The notes under the pieces were generated by a model that worked only from the letters and a program-made list of their open reading frames with translations, had not been told where the DNA came from and made no database searches. The position numbers and the translations under genes were made by a program. DNA of 64,000 nucleotides from Streptococcus porcinus (GTDB lineage Bacteria; Bacillota; Bacilli; Lactobacillales; Streptococcaceae): contig NZ_LR594036.1 in the NCBI RefSeq assembly GCF_901542335.1, forward strand, positions 682,001 to 746,000. Reading direction: 5' to 3'. Shown piece by piece: positions 54,066 through 62,871 of this stretch (the stretch's first letter is position 1; each line of letters opens with the position of its first letter).

Positions 54066-54793
54066 TCGATATCCATTCCCACATCGTTTTCGATGTGGAC
54101 GATGGTCCACTGACGATAGATGAAAGTCTATCCTTAATTGAAGAAAGTTACAAACAGGGGGTGCGAACTATTGTGTCGACATCCCATCGTCGCAAAGGAA
54201 TGTTTGAAACACCTGAAGACGATATTGCCAATAAGTTTTTACAAGTAAAACGTGAAGCTGAAAAGAAGTTCCCAGATTTAACCTTACTGTATGGTGGTGA
54301 ACTCTACTATACACATGATATTCTTGAAAAATTAGAAAACAAGTTAGTGCCAACCATGAACGGCACTCGCTTTGCATTAATTGAATTCTCAATGGCGACA
54401 CCTTGGAAAGAGATTCATTCTGCTCTTTGTCAAGTTATTATGTTAGGAGTTACGCCTATTATTGCTCATATTGAACGCTATGATGCCCTCGCCTTCAATA
54501 AAGACCGTGTCAAAGAATTGATTAATATGGGTTGTTACACACAAATTAACAGTGTACATATCCTTAAGGCAAAGCTATTTGGCGATAAATTAAAAGTCTT
54601 TAAAAAACGTGCTAGTTACTTTTTAGATGAGAACCTGGTTCATTGTGTCGCATCTGATATGCACAATTTAAAAAAACGTCCCCCTTTTATGAAAGAAGCA
54701 AGACGCTTGGTAGAAAAAGAATATGGGATTAAGCGTGCGCGAGCTTTATTTGAAACCAATCCTGAAACTTTGATTAATAATGAATATTTATAG
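54062..54793 (+). CDS. cpsB: Capsule protein-tyrosine phosphatase CpsB/Wzh
   Basis: A 243-residue PHP-domain manganese phosphatase that dephosphorylates CpsD. MIDIHSHIVFDVDDGP, STSHRRKGMF, IAHIERYD and CVASDMHNLKKRPP carry the metal-binding His/Asp residues. Coupled to cpsA through ATGA. Confidence 0.95.
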   Translation: MIDIHSHIVFDVDDGPLTIDESLSLIEESYKQGVRTIVSTSHRRKGMFETPEDDIANKFLQVKREAEKKFPDLTLLYGGELYYTHDILEKLENKLVPTMNGTRFALIEFSMATPWKEIHSALCQVIMLGVTPIIAHIERYDALAFNKDRVKELINMGCYTQINSVHILKAKLFGDKLKVFKKRASYFLDENLVHCVASDMHNLKKRPPFMKEARRLVEKEYGIKRARALFETNPETLINNEYL

Positions 54794-54801
54794 GAGACAT
54801 T

Positions 54802-55491
54802 ATGAATAACACTGATCAGTCATCAATAGAAATTGATGTACTTAGCCTTTTAAAGAAGCTTTGGAATAAGAAATTTTTGATTCTTTTCATGGGACTCTTT
54901 GTTGGGGTACTAGCCCTGATGACTTCGCTTTTCTTGATTAAGCCATCATATACCTCAACGACACGTCTATATGTTATCAATCGTCAACAATCTGACAACC
55001 TTACGGCAACGGATTTGCAAGCCGGTGGCTATTTGGTAAATGACTATAAAGAAATCATCACGTCACGTGATGTGATGCAAGATGTTATTGCTAGCGATGG
55101 TTTATCGTTAACTCCTGAGCAATTAAGCAAAATGATTGCTGTTACAGTTCCTGCCGACACCCGTGTTATCTCAATTTCTGTGACGAATCACCATCCTCAA
55201 GAGGCAAAAGACTTGGCTAATTCTATTCGCGAAGCAGCATCTGAAAAGATTAAAAAAGTAACTAAAGTTCAAGATGTAACACCTTTGGAAAAAGCACAGC
55301 TTCCAACCAGTCCCTCATCTCCTAACATCCAACGTAATACCCTTATTGGATTTTTCTTAGGTGCTTTGCTGACAATTGTTGTTATTGTGGTTGGTGAAGT
55401 TCTGGATGATCGCATCAAACGTCCGGAGGATATTGAAGAAGTTCTTGGAATGACCCTACTAGGTATTGTTTCGAATACTGATAAATTGTAA
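54802..55491 (+). CDS. cpsC: Capsule chain-length regulator CpsC/Wzd
   Basis: A 229-residue polysaccharide co-polymerase with two membrane helices (about 27-50 and 178-200) and an extracellular Wzz-type loop; the proline-rich PTSPSSPNIQRN precedes the second helix. It activates CpsD autophosphorylation. TAGGAG precedes the start. Confidence 0.94.
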   Translation: MNNTDQSSIEIDVLSLLKKLWNKKFLILFMGLFVGVLALMTSLFLIKPSYTSTTRLYVINRQQSDNLTATDLQAGGYLVNDYKEIITSRDVMQDVIASDGLSLTPEQLSKMIAVTVPADTRVISISVTNHHPQEAKDLANSIREAASEKIKKVTKVQDVTPLEKAQLPTSPSSPNIQRNTLIGFFLGALLTIVVIVVGEVLDDRIKRPEDIEEVLGMTLLGIVSNTDKL

Positions 55492-55501
55492 GAGGTGAAG
55501 A

Positions 55502-56230
55502 ATGGCGCAATTAGTTTTAATTAGATCAAAAAGAGATTTATATTTAGCAGCAGAAGAATATTACAACTCTATCCGGACCAATATCCAATTTAGTGGACGT
55601 GACTTAAGAGTAATTGTTCTGACATCTGTACAACCTGGTGAAGGAAAATCAACAAGTTCAATCAATTTAGCAGTTTCATTTGCGAATGCAGGCTTTAAAA
55701 CCTTATTAATCGATGCAGATATCCGTAATTCCGTTATGTCAGGAACTTTTAAATCAGATGAAAAGTATGAAGGGCTATCAAGCTATTTATCAGGGAATGC
55801 TGATTTATCACACGTTATTTCTCATACTAATATTAGCAACTTGATGATTATACCTGCAGGACAAGTGCCTCCAAATCCAACAACCTTACTCCAAAATAGC
55901 AATTTTAACTATATGATAGACACCTTAAAAGAGGTTTTCGATTATATTATTATTGATACACCACCAATTGGGTTAGTTATTGATTCAGCTATTGTTGCTC
56001 AAAAAGCAGATGCATCAGTACTTGTCACAGAAGCGGGTGCGATCAAGAGACGCTTTGTGCAAAAAGCTAAAGAACAAATGGAACATAGTGGAGCCCAGTT
56101 CTTAGGTGTTATCTTAAATAAAGTAGAGCATACAGTTGATTCATATGGAAGCTACGGCTCATATGGTAACTATGGTAAAAAAGAAAAACCAAGAAAACAT
56201 GTAAGAAAAAGTTCAAGAAAGAGAAAGTAG
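55502..56230 (+). CDS. cpsD: Capsule tyrosine-protein kinase CpsD/Wze
   Basis: A 242-residue BY-kinase. [10 protein letters not shown] is Walker A (about 40-49), [11 protein letters not shown]alker A-prime, and IIIDTPPIG Walker B. The C-terminal tyrosine cluster [16 protein letters not shown] is the autophosphorylation site. Works with CpsC and CpsB to set capsule amount and chain length. AGAGGTG precedes the ATG. Confidence 0.95.
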   Translation: MAQLVLIRSKRDLYLAAEEYYNSIRTNIQFSGRDLRVIVLTSVQPGEGKSTSSINLAVSFANAGFKTLLIDADIRNSVMSGTFKSDEKYEGLSSYLSGNADLSHVISHTNISNLMIIPAGQVPPNPTTLLQNSNFNYMIDTLKEVFDYIIIDTPPIGLVIDSAIVAQKADASVLVTEAGAIKRRFVQKAKEQMEHSGAQFLGVILNKVEHTVDSYGSYGSYGNYGKKEKPRKHVRKSSRKRK

Positions 56231-56233
56231 TAA

Positions 56234-58036
56234 ATGAAGAGAAGTCAAAAAAGGGTGATTTTGTATTTTTTAGATGTGCTGATGATTACTATTTCCCATT
56301 TTTCAGCATATCATTTCCTATTAGCTTATAGTCAAAATTTAACAAATAGCGAAGTGGTAATAACTCTTTTGATGACCCTTTTTGTCTATACCACTCTTGG
56401 TATTCACTTTCGAATCTTTTCGATCATCAATCGCTTCACAGATTATAAAATTATTTTTAAAATCATTGTCAATTTATTTGTTGCCTCTCTGATGGCTTAT
56501 TTAGTTGACTTATTCTATTTTGATAGTTTTAGCCGACGCTTTATCTTTTTGGGGTATCTCTTTAGCACATTCTTAGTGATTATCCCAAGAATGACTTGGC
56601 GCATGTATCATGATTTTAATCCTAACATGCGAAAAAAGAAAAATGATCCTAAAACACGCTTGCTAGTTGTAGGGGCGGGTGAAGGAGGAAGCGTCTTCAT
56701 ACAAACTGTTTTAAATAAGGGCAAAGATTTTGAAATTGTCGGAATTGTTGATGCTGACATCAATAAACACGGAACTTATCTACATGGTATTAAAGTTCTA
56801 GGGAATAAACAAGCAATTCCAAGGATTGTCGCTGATTATGAAGTCAATCAAGTGACCATTGCTATTCCTAGTTTAACAGGGGAAGAGCGAGAAAGTATCC
56901 TAGATATTTGTCGTACCGCAAATGTACCCGTAAACAATATGCCAAGTATTGAAAATATTGTTATGGGCAAGGTTTCCTTAAACAAATTTAAAGAAATTGA
57001 CATCGCAGATTTACTAGGTCGAAAAGAAGTTGTTTTAGACCAATCGTCATTATCAGATTTTTTCAATGGTAAAACGGTTCTCGTCACAGGTGCAGGCGGT
57101 TCGATTGGTTCTGAAATCTGTCGTCAGGTTTCAAAATTTAATCCCAAAAGATTGGTATTACTTGGTCACGGTGAGAACTCTATTTATCTGATTAATCGCG
57201 AGTTAAGAGATACTTATCAAGACGCTATCGAAATTGTTCCAATCATTGCTGATATCCAAGATCGGGACTTGATTTTTAAGATTATGGCGACCTATAAGCC
57301 TGATATGGTTTACCATGCCGCTGCCCACAAACACGTCCCTCTAATGGAATTTAATCCGAGAGAAGCTGTGAAAAACAATATCTTTGGGACAAAAAATGTT
57401 GCTGAAGCAACTAAGGCAGCTGGTGTAGCTACTTTCATTATGATATCAACAGACAAGGCAGTTAACCCACCAAATGTTATGGGAGCAACTAAACGCTTTG
57501 CAGAAATGATTGTTACTGGCCTGAACGAACCCGGGCAAACACAATTTGCCGCTGTGCGCTTTGGAAATGTTCTAGGCAGTCGTGGAAGTGTCGTGCCATT
57601 ATTTAAAGAACAAATAAAAAAAGGTGGACCATTAACTGTTACAGACTTCCGAATGACACGCTATTTCATGACTATCCCTGAAGCAAGTCGTTTGGTTATA
57701 CAAGCGAGTTACTTAGCAAAAGGTGGAGAAGTTTTTGTCCTTGATATGGGAGAACCTGTTAAAATAGTCGATCTAGCCCGTAAAGTGATTAAACTAAGTG
57801 GCCACACCGAAGATGACATCAAGATTGTTGAATCAGGCATCCGCCCTGGGGAAAAACTATACGAAGAATTATTATCCACCAAAGAACGCGTCAGCGAACA
57901 AATTTACGATAAAATTTTTGTCGGCAAAGTCGCCAAAAAACCAATCTCAGAAGTTGAAAACATTATTAATAAGTTAGAACAATTATCTGAAAAAGAGCTA
58001 AAAGAAACCTTAATCCAATATGCAAGACAGGAGTAG
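56234..58036 (+). CDS. CapD/WbpM/PglF-type UDP-GlcNAc 4,6-dehydratase
   Basis: A 600-residue membrane protein: four N-terminal helices (about 8-125), a CoA-binding-like Rossmann domain (VVGAGEGGSVF) and a C-terminal SDR dehydratase (TGAGGSIGSEICRQV, about 285-299). The usual SDR Tyr is replaced by Met in NVMGATKR and TDKA is intact, as in PglF/WbpM. Product is UDP-2-acetamido-4-keto-6-deoxyglucose, precursor of QuiNAc, FucNAc or bacillosamine-type sugars. It begins 3 bases after cpsD. Confidence 0.9.
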   Translation: MKRSQKRVILYFLDVLMITISHFSAYHFLLAYSQNLTNSEVVITLLMTLFVYTTLGIHFRIFSIINRFTDYKIIFKIIVNLFVASLMAYLVDLFYFDSFSRRFIFLGYLFSTFLVIIPRMTWRMYHDFNPNMRKKKNDPKTRLLVVGAGEGGSVFIQTVLNKGKDFEIVGIVDADINKHGTYLHGIKVLGNKQAIPRIVADYEVNQVTIAIPSLTGEERESILDICRTANVPVNNMPSIENIVMGKVSLNKFKEIDIADLLGRKEVVLDQSSLSDFFNGKTVLVTGAGGSIGSEICRQVSKFNPKRLVLLGHGENSIYLINRELRDTYQDAIEIVPIIADIQDRDLIFKIMATYKPDMVYHAAAHKHVPLMEFNPREAVKNNIFGTKNVAEATKAAGVATFIMISTDKAVNPPNVMGATKRFAEMIVTGLNEPGQTQFAAVRFGNVLGSRGSVVPLFKEQIKKGGPLTVTDFRMTRYFMTIPEASRLVIQASYLAKGGEVFVLDMGEPVKIVDLARKVIKLSGHTEDDIKIVESGIRPGEKLYEELLSTKERVSEQIYDKIFVGKVAKKPISEVENIINKLEQLSEKELKETLIQYARQE

Positions 58037-58038
58037 AG

Positions 58039-58641
58039 ATGTATCCAATTATCAAGCGTCTATTAGCAATCATCATATCTGGTATAGCAATCATCGTGCT
58101 CAGTCCAGTATTATTAGGAATTGCTCTTGCTATTAAAATAGATTCAAAAGGACCTGTATTTTTTAAACAAAAACGCGTTGGAAAAGATAAAAGTCACTTT
58201 ATGATTTATAAATTTAGAAGCATGTATAGCGACACACCTGCCGATATGCCAACACATCTCTTAAAAGATCCAAGTACTATGATTACACGAGTAGGTGGCT
58301 TTTTGCGAAAAACTAGTCTAGATGAACTGCCACAACTCTTTAATATTTTTAAAGGCGAAATGGCCATCATAGGACCACGACCTGCTTTGTGGAACCAATT
58401 CGATTTGATTGCTGAACGTGATAAATACCATGCTAATGATGTTTCTCCTGGTCTAACAGGATGGGCACAAATCAATGGCCGTGACGAATTGGAAATTGAC
58501 GAAAAAGCAAAACTAGATGGTTATTACGTTGATAAAATGAGCTTTTGTTTTGATACGCACTGTTTTGTTGGAACCCTAGTCAGTGTGCTTAAAAGTGAGG
58601 GCGTTGTTGAAGGTGGAACAGGAACTAAGGACAAGGAGTAG
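58039..58641 (+). CDS. Priming phosphoglycosyl transferase (PglC-like, monotopic)
   Basis: A 200-residue enzyme that transfers a sugar phosphate to undecaprenyl phosphate to start the repeat unit. One N-terminal reentrant helix (about 5-30), [37 protein letters not shown] with the Asp-Glu dyad, and GPRPAL are all present. The small size, beside a CapD-type dehydratase and a reductase, suggests that the initial sugar is a 6-deoxy-N-acetyl-hexosamine and not glucose (inference); no long CpsE-type glucosyl-1-phosphate transferase is seen. Confidence 0.9.
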   Translation: MYPIIKRLLAIIISGIAIIVLSPVLLGIALAIKIDSKGPVFFKQKRVGKDKSHFMIYKFRSMYSDTPADMPTHLLKDPSTMITRVGGFLRKTSLDELPQLFNIFKGEMAIIGPRPALWNQFDLIAERDKYHANDVSPGLTGWAQINGRDELEIDEKAKLDGYYVDKMSFCFDTHCFVGTLVSVLKSEGVVEGGTGTKDKE

Positions 58642-58643
58642 AT

Positions 58644-59492
58644 ATGAAAAAAGTTCTTATTACTGGAGCAAATTCTTATATTGGAACCTCTTTTGAGAAG
58701 TGGTTACAACAATCAGAGGGAGAATATAAGGTTGATACTTTAGACATGATTAGCCCAACTTGGCGAGAATTTGATTTTACCCCTTATGACTGTATTTTTC
58801 ATGTGGCTGCTATTGTTCATAAAAACGAAAAAAAGGTTGATCCGAATCTGTACCAAAAAGTTAATACTGAGTTACCAATAGAATTAGCAAACCTTGCACA
58901 GGAAGCAGGTGTAGATCAGTTTATTTTCTTAAGTAGCATGAGTGTTTATGGAAGTAAAGAGTCAATTATTAATCGTGCTACAAAAGAAGAACCCTCAACT
59001 TATTATGGGAAAAGTAAATTGACTGCAGAGATTGGGTTGAAAGCATTAGAATCAGACACCTTCAATGTTCTTATTATGCGTCCACCAATGGTCTATGGAC
59101 CAAAGGCTACAGGAAATTATGCGCGATTATCAAAACTTGCTAAAGTTACCCCTATTTTTCCGAAAATAGGCAACCAACGTAGTATGATTTATATTGATAA
59201 TTTATTAGAATTTGTCAGACTAGCAATAGAACATAATTTATCCGGACTTCATTTTCCGCAAAATAGCACCTACGTTAATACCAGTGAACTGGTTAAGATG
59301 GTTCGGAAGGTTAATGGAAAAAATACAATCCTAATATCTTTATTTAATCCTATTATCTCTAAGATGCATAGGGTTAGTCAAATCAATAAATTATTTGGAA
59401 ATCTGACTTATGATCAAGCACTGTCGCAAGAAGTGTTTGATTATAATGTCGTGGATTATGAAGAGTCTATCAGAAGGTCGGAAGGTGAGTAA
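58644..59492 (+). CDS. NAD(P)-dependent sugar reductase/epimerase (WbpV-like)
   Basis: A 282-residue extended SDR. TGANSYIGTSF binds the nucleotide, FLSSMSVYG holds the catalytic Ser and YYGKSK the YxxxK pair. A likely role is reduction of the CapD product at C4 to UDP-QuiNAc or UDP-FucNAc, as for WbpV; this rests on gene context. It starts two bases after the previous stop, with AAGGAG upstream. Confidence 0.8.
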   Translation: MKKVLITGANSYIGTSFEKWLQQSEGEYKVDTLDMISPTWREFDFTPYDCIFHVAAIVHKNEKKVDPNLYQKVNTELPIELANLAQEAGVDQFIFLSSMSVYGSKESIINRATKEEPSTYYGKSKLTAEIGLKALESDTFNVLIMRPPMVYGPKATGNYARLSKLAKVTPIFPKIGNQRSMIYIDNLLEFVRLAIEHNLSGLHFPQNSTYVNTSELVKMVRKVNGKNTILISLFNPIISKMHRVSQINKLFGNLTYDQALSQEVFDYNVVDYEESIRRSEGE

Positions 59493-60706
59493 TGTCAAAT
59501 AAAAAAAAAGATCTACTTATAATGTGCCAATACTTCTATCCAGAACAAATTACTTCTGCCCGGCTTCCATTTATGACGGCTAAATATTTAGCTAAAGAGG
59601 GACTAACGGTAGAAGTTTTAACAGGCACCCCAAGTAATTATTTAGAACATGCTGATAAACAAGCACCTAAAACTGAAGTTATAGAAGGTGTTAGAATTAG
59701 ATGTTTAAGTTACCTAACGTTATCAAAAAAGAACATCATATCAAGGTTAGTAAATTATTTTTCAATAGTTATTGCTTTCTTACTGAAACTGAAAGTTATG
59801 AAGAATTACAAAGTCATAATGGTATATTCTAATCCCCCGATTTTACCAATTGTAGCGGTGCTTGCAAAGAAGTTTTTTAATACTAAATTAGTATTTGTAT
59901 CCTATGATGTGTATCCTGAAATTGCAATAAAAACTAAAGTGCTCTCGGAGCGTAGTTTACTAACTGTAGCAATGAAACTTGTCAATAAATGTGTGTTTAG
60001 ATCTGCTGATAAAGTTGTTGCCCTATCAGGTGAAATGAAAAAATTTTTAGTCGAAAATAGAAATATAGATTCCGATAAAATAGAAATAATTCCAAATTGG
60101 TCAACAGAAACTAAGCCAATTTTAAAACCCACTAAAGAGAGTTCTGACGGAATATTTAGAATAGGTTATTTTGGAAATATAGGGATAGCCCAAGATTTTG
60201 ATACAATTAAAAATGCTATCTTATCTCAAAAAAACAATAGCTCTTTAGAATGGATTTTTGCGGGCCACGGAACTTTCTATGATAGTTTCAAACAATTTAT
60301 AATTGAGAACAAAATAACAAACGTTCGATTATATGGATATCTTGATGAACAAAAGTTGAATAAAGTTGCTAACAGCTGCGATTCATTTTTACTTTCATTG
60401 AAAAAAGAATTGAATGGTTTGGCTGTTCCAAGTAAATATTATACATATTTGAATTATGGTAAGCCAATAATTGCTATAATTTCAAAAGAGAGTGATATAA
60501 ATAAGGAAATAGTAAAGTATAAGACTGGTAGAGGAATTGGTGAAAGTAACACTGAAGAATTATGTTTAGCTATTGAAAAGGTAGGAAAATATAGGAGCCA
60601 ATTTAAAGACTATAGTCAAGTTTATAAAAATAATTTTTCCCCTAATATACAGTTGAAGAAATATGTGGCTTTAATAAAAAAAGTTTTAAATAAAGAGAGT
60701 ATATAA
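59492..60706 (+). CDS. Glycosyltransferase family 4 (WbuB-like)
   Basis: A 404-residue GT-B enzyme. MCQYFYPEQITSARLPFM resembles WbuB, and the C-terminal LNGLAVPSKYYTYLNYGKPI contains the WbuB-type donor-binding block. WbuB homologues transfer N-acetyl-fucosamine-like sugars to lipid-linked acceptors, fitting the upstream pathway. Starts on the last base of the reductase stop. Clearly AT-richer than cpsABCD. Confidence 0.82.
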   Translation: MSNKKKDLLIMCQYFYPEQITSARLPFMTAKYLAKEGLTVEVLTGTPSNYLEHADKQAPKTEVIEGVRIRCLSYLTLSKKNIISRLVNYFSIVIAFLLKLKVMKNYKVIMVYSNPPILPIVAVLAKKFFNTKLVFVSYDVYPEIAIKTKVLSERSLLTVAMKLVNKCVFRSADKVVALSGEMKKFLVENRNIDSDKIEIIPNWSTETKPILKPTKESSDGIFRIGYFGNIGIAQDFDTIKNAILSQKNNSSLEWIFAGHGTFYDSFKQFIIENKITNVRLYGYLDEQKLNKVANSCDSFLLSLKKELNGLAVPSKYYTYLNYGKPIIAIISKESDINKEIVKYKTGRGIGESNTEELCLAIEKVGKYRSQFKDYSQVYKNNFSPNIQLKKYVALIKKVLNKESI

Positions 60707-61738
60707 ATGAAAATATTTGTACTTAACACAGCTGCTAGAAGTAAAGGAGCTCTTTCAGTATTTGAAGAGTTCTATAATACTGTATTAGAAGATAGTAGTG
60801 ACATTGAATGGATTTTTTTAGTTTCCGAACAAATTGTAAATTCAAAAAATAATGTAAAAGTTATTGTTGATAAGTCACTAAGGAGTAAGTTTAAACGATT
60901 AAAATTTGATTTGTTTACCGGACACCGCTATATAAAAAAGTTTAGTCCAGATGTAATTGTTTCTTTTCAAAATACTCTTCCATTATTCACTACAACTAAA
61001 ACAGTTTTATATTTACACCAATCATTACCATTCCAAACTGAAAAAGAATATTCTTTTTTTAAAAGGAATGAATTTCCTTATGCTGTAATTCAATACATTA
61101 TAGGTAGTTTAATTAGACTAAGTGTAAAACGTTCTGATTTGACCATCGTTCAATCAGAATGGTTAAAACAGGCTATTTCTACCATTTCTAAAAATACTAA
61201 GGTTATTGCCCCTACAATAAAAGACATACCTAAACTCAATAATCAAGAAATTTCTAATCAAGTTTGTTTTTTTTATCCTACCTCTGATTATCCGTATAAA
61301 AATAATGAATTAATTGAAAAAGCAGTAGAGATTGTTGAACAAAATTTTGAAAGTTTTAGTGTTAAAATCACTCTTGAACATAAATTAAAATCTGAAAGAA
61401 TTGAAAGTTTGGGCATGATAAGTAGAACGGAGGTTATGAGTTTAATGTCACAAGGTGTTTTATTATTTCCATCTTATATAGAATCTTTTGGCTTACCTCT
61501 ATTAGAAGCAAGAGAATTGAATCGTATTATACTATCTACAGATACTCTATTTGCACGAGAAGTGTTACAAGACTATCCTAATGTATATTATTTTCATAAA
61601 AATAATTATGAAGAATTAGCACAATTGATGGAAAGAGTAATACAAGGTAATATAACTATAAAAAAAGAAGTAGTCAAATCAGCAAAAAAAAACAGTTGGG
61701 AAGTAGTTAAAAATTCGATAGTAGAGGTTGTGAGATGA
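60707..61738 (+). CDS. Glycosyltransferase (GT-B, family 4-like)
   Basis: A 343-residue protein. Its C-terminal half has the GT4 donor region (SQGVLLFPSYIESFGLPLLEARE, with the ExFGLPLLE pattern). The N-terminal half is divergent. Acceptor and sugar unknown. Its AT-rich composition suggests serotype-specific DNA. Starts directly after the previous gene and overlaps the next by 4 bases. Confidence 0.78.
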   Translation: MKIFVLNTAARSKGALSVFEEFYNTVLEDSSDIEWIFLVSEQIVNSKNNVKVIVDKSLRSKFKRLKFDLFTGHRYIKKFSPDVIVSFQNTLPLFTTTKTVLYLHQSLPFQTEKEYSFFKRNEFPYAVIQYIIGSLIRLSVKRSDLTIVQSEWLKQAISTISKNTKVIAPTIKDIPKLNNQEISNQVCFFYPTSDYPYKNNELIEKAVEIVEQNFESFSVKITLEHKLKSERIESLGMISRTEVMSLMSQGVLLFPSYIESFGLPLLEARELNRIILSTDTLFAREVLQDYPNVYYFHKNNYEELAQLMERVIQGNITIKKEVVKSAKKNSWEVVKNSIVEVVR

Positions 61739-62871
61739 TTAATAACTATGAGGCGAAAATGAAAGTTTTGTTTTTAATAAATATCCCCTCCCCGTATCGT
61801 GTCGAATTTTTTAATAGATTGAGTGATAGAATTGATATTACTGTTTTATATCAAAGAAGGAGTTCATCAGAAAGATCTAAAAAGTGGCGCGCCCCAATTC
61901 AAGATTCTTATACAAGTATTTTTTTAAAGGGGATATATACAGGTGTAGATAATGCCTTAAGTTTAGATGTTTTAAATTATATCAATAATTCCTATGATTT
62001 GATTGTTATTTGTGGTAATTCATCTCTAACAGAAATATTGGCAATGGAATGGTGTAAGTTTAAAAAAATTCCATATATTGTTGAAGGCGATGGTGCATTT
62101 TTAGATACTTCTAAAACCTTTAAAGCCAAGTTGAAAAAACATATTTTAAAAGGAGCTAGTTTATACTTATCTACCTGTAATGAGTTAGATAAGTATTACT
62201 TAGCTTATGGGGCAAAAGAGTCACAAATTAAGAGATATCATTTTTCTTCAATAAATAAAAATGATGTCTTAAAAGAACCTCTTTCCAAAAGTGAAAAAAT
62301 GAAACTTAGAAAAGAATTGGATATCGTTGGAGATAAAATAATTTTAAGTACGGGTCAGTTTATTTATCGGAAAGGTTTTGACATCTTATTAAAGAGTATG
62401 AAAAGTTTTGACTGCGGAACTAGTCTTTATATTATTGGTGGGGAACCTAGAAAAGAGTATATGGAAATAATAAAAAATAACGAGTTGAGTAATGTTTACT
62501 TTAAAAGTTTTATGACGAAAGAAAAATTAAAAAAGTATTATTTGGCTTCAGATATTTTTGTTTTACCTACTAGAGAAGATATATGGGGATTAGTGGTTAA
62601 CGAAGCTATGGCTGCTGCTCTACCAGTAGTAACTACTGAAAGATGTAATGCTGGTTTAGAAATGTTGAGTAATGGGAAAAATGGAGTTATTGTTCCCGTA
62701 GATGATGTTGAAGCTTTAACTTATGGAATTAAAACTTGTTTGTCTAAAGCAAGTGAGATGAGCTATGAGACACTAAAAGTTATTTCTAAATATACACTTG
62801 ATCAAATGGTGAATGATCATGTACTAATTTTCAATGAATGGAGAAGTCACAATAGTGAGCGCCTTAATTAG
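61735..62871 (+). CDS. Glycosyltransferase family 4
   Basis: A 378-residue GT-B enzyme. LFLINIPSPYRVEFFNRL starts the acceptor domain, STGQFIYRKGFDILL opens the donor domain, and FVLPTREDIWGLVVNEAMA is the EX7E motif with its catalytic Glu residues. The ATG at 61735 overlaps the previous stop by 4 bases; an in-frame ATG at 61759 also has a plausible GAGG and is an alternative start. Sugar unknown. Confidence 0.83.
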   Translation: MINNYEAKMKVLFLINIPSPYRVEFFNRLSDRIDITVLYQRRSSSERSKKWRAPIQDSYTSIFLKGIYTGVDNALSLDVLNYINNSYDLIVICGNSSLTEILAMEWCKFKKIPYIVEGDGAFLDTSKTFKAKLKKHILKGASLYLSTCNELDKYYLAYGAKESQIKRYHFSSINKNDVLKEPLSKSEKMKLRKELDIVGDKIILSTGQFIYRKGFDILLKSMKSFDCGTSLYIIGGEPRKEYMEIIKNNELSNVYFKSFMTKEKLKKYYLASDIFVLPTREDIWGLVVNEAMAAALPVVTTERCNAGLEMLSNGKNGVIVPVDDVEALTYGIKTCLSKASEMSYETLKVISKYTLDQMVNDHVLIFNEWRSHNSERLN

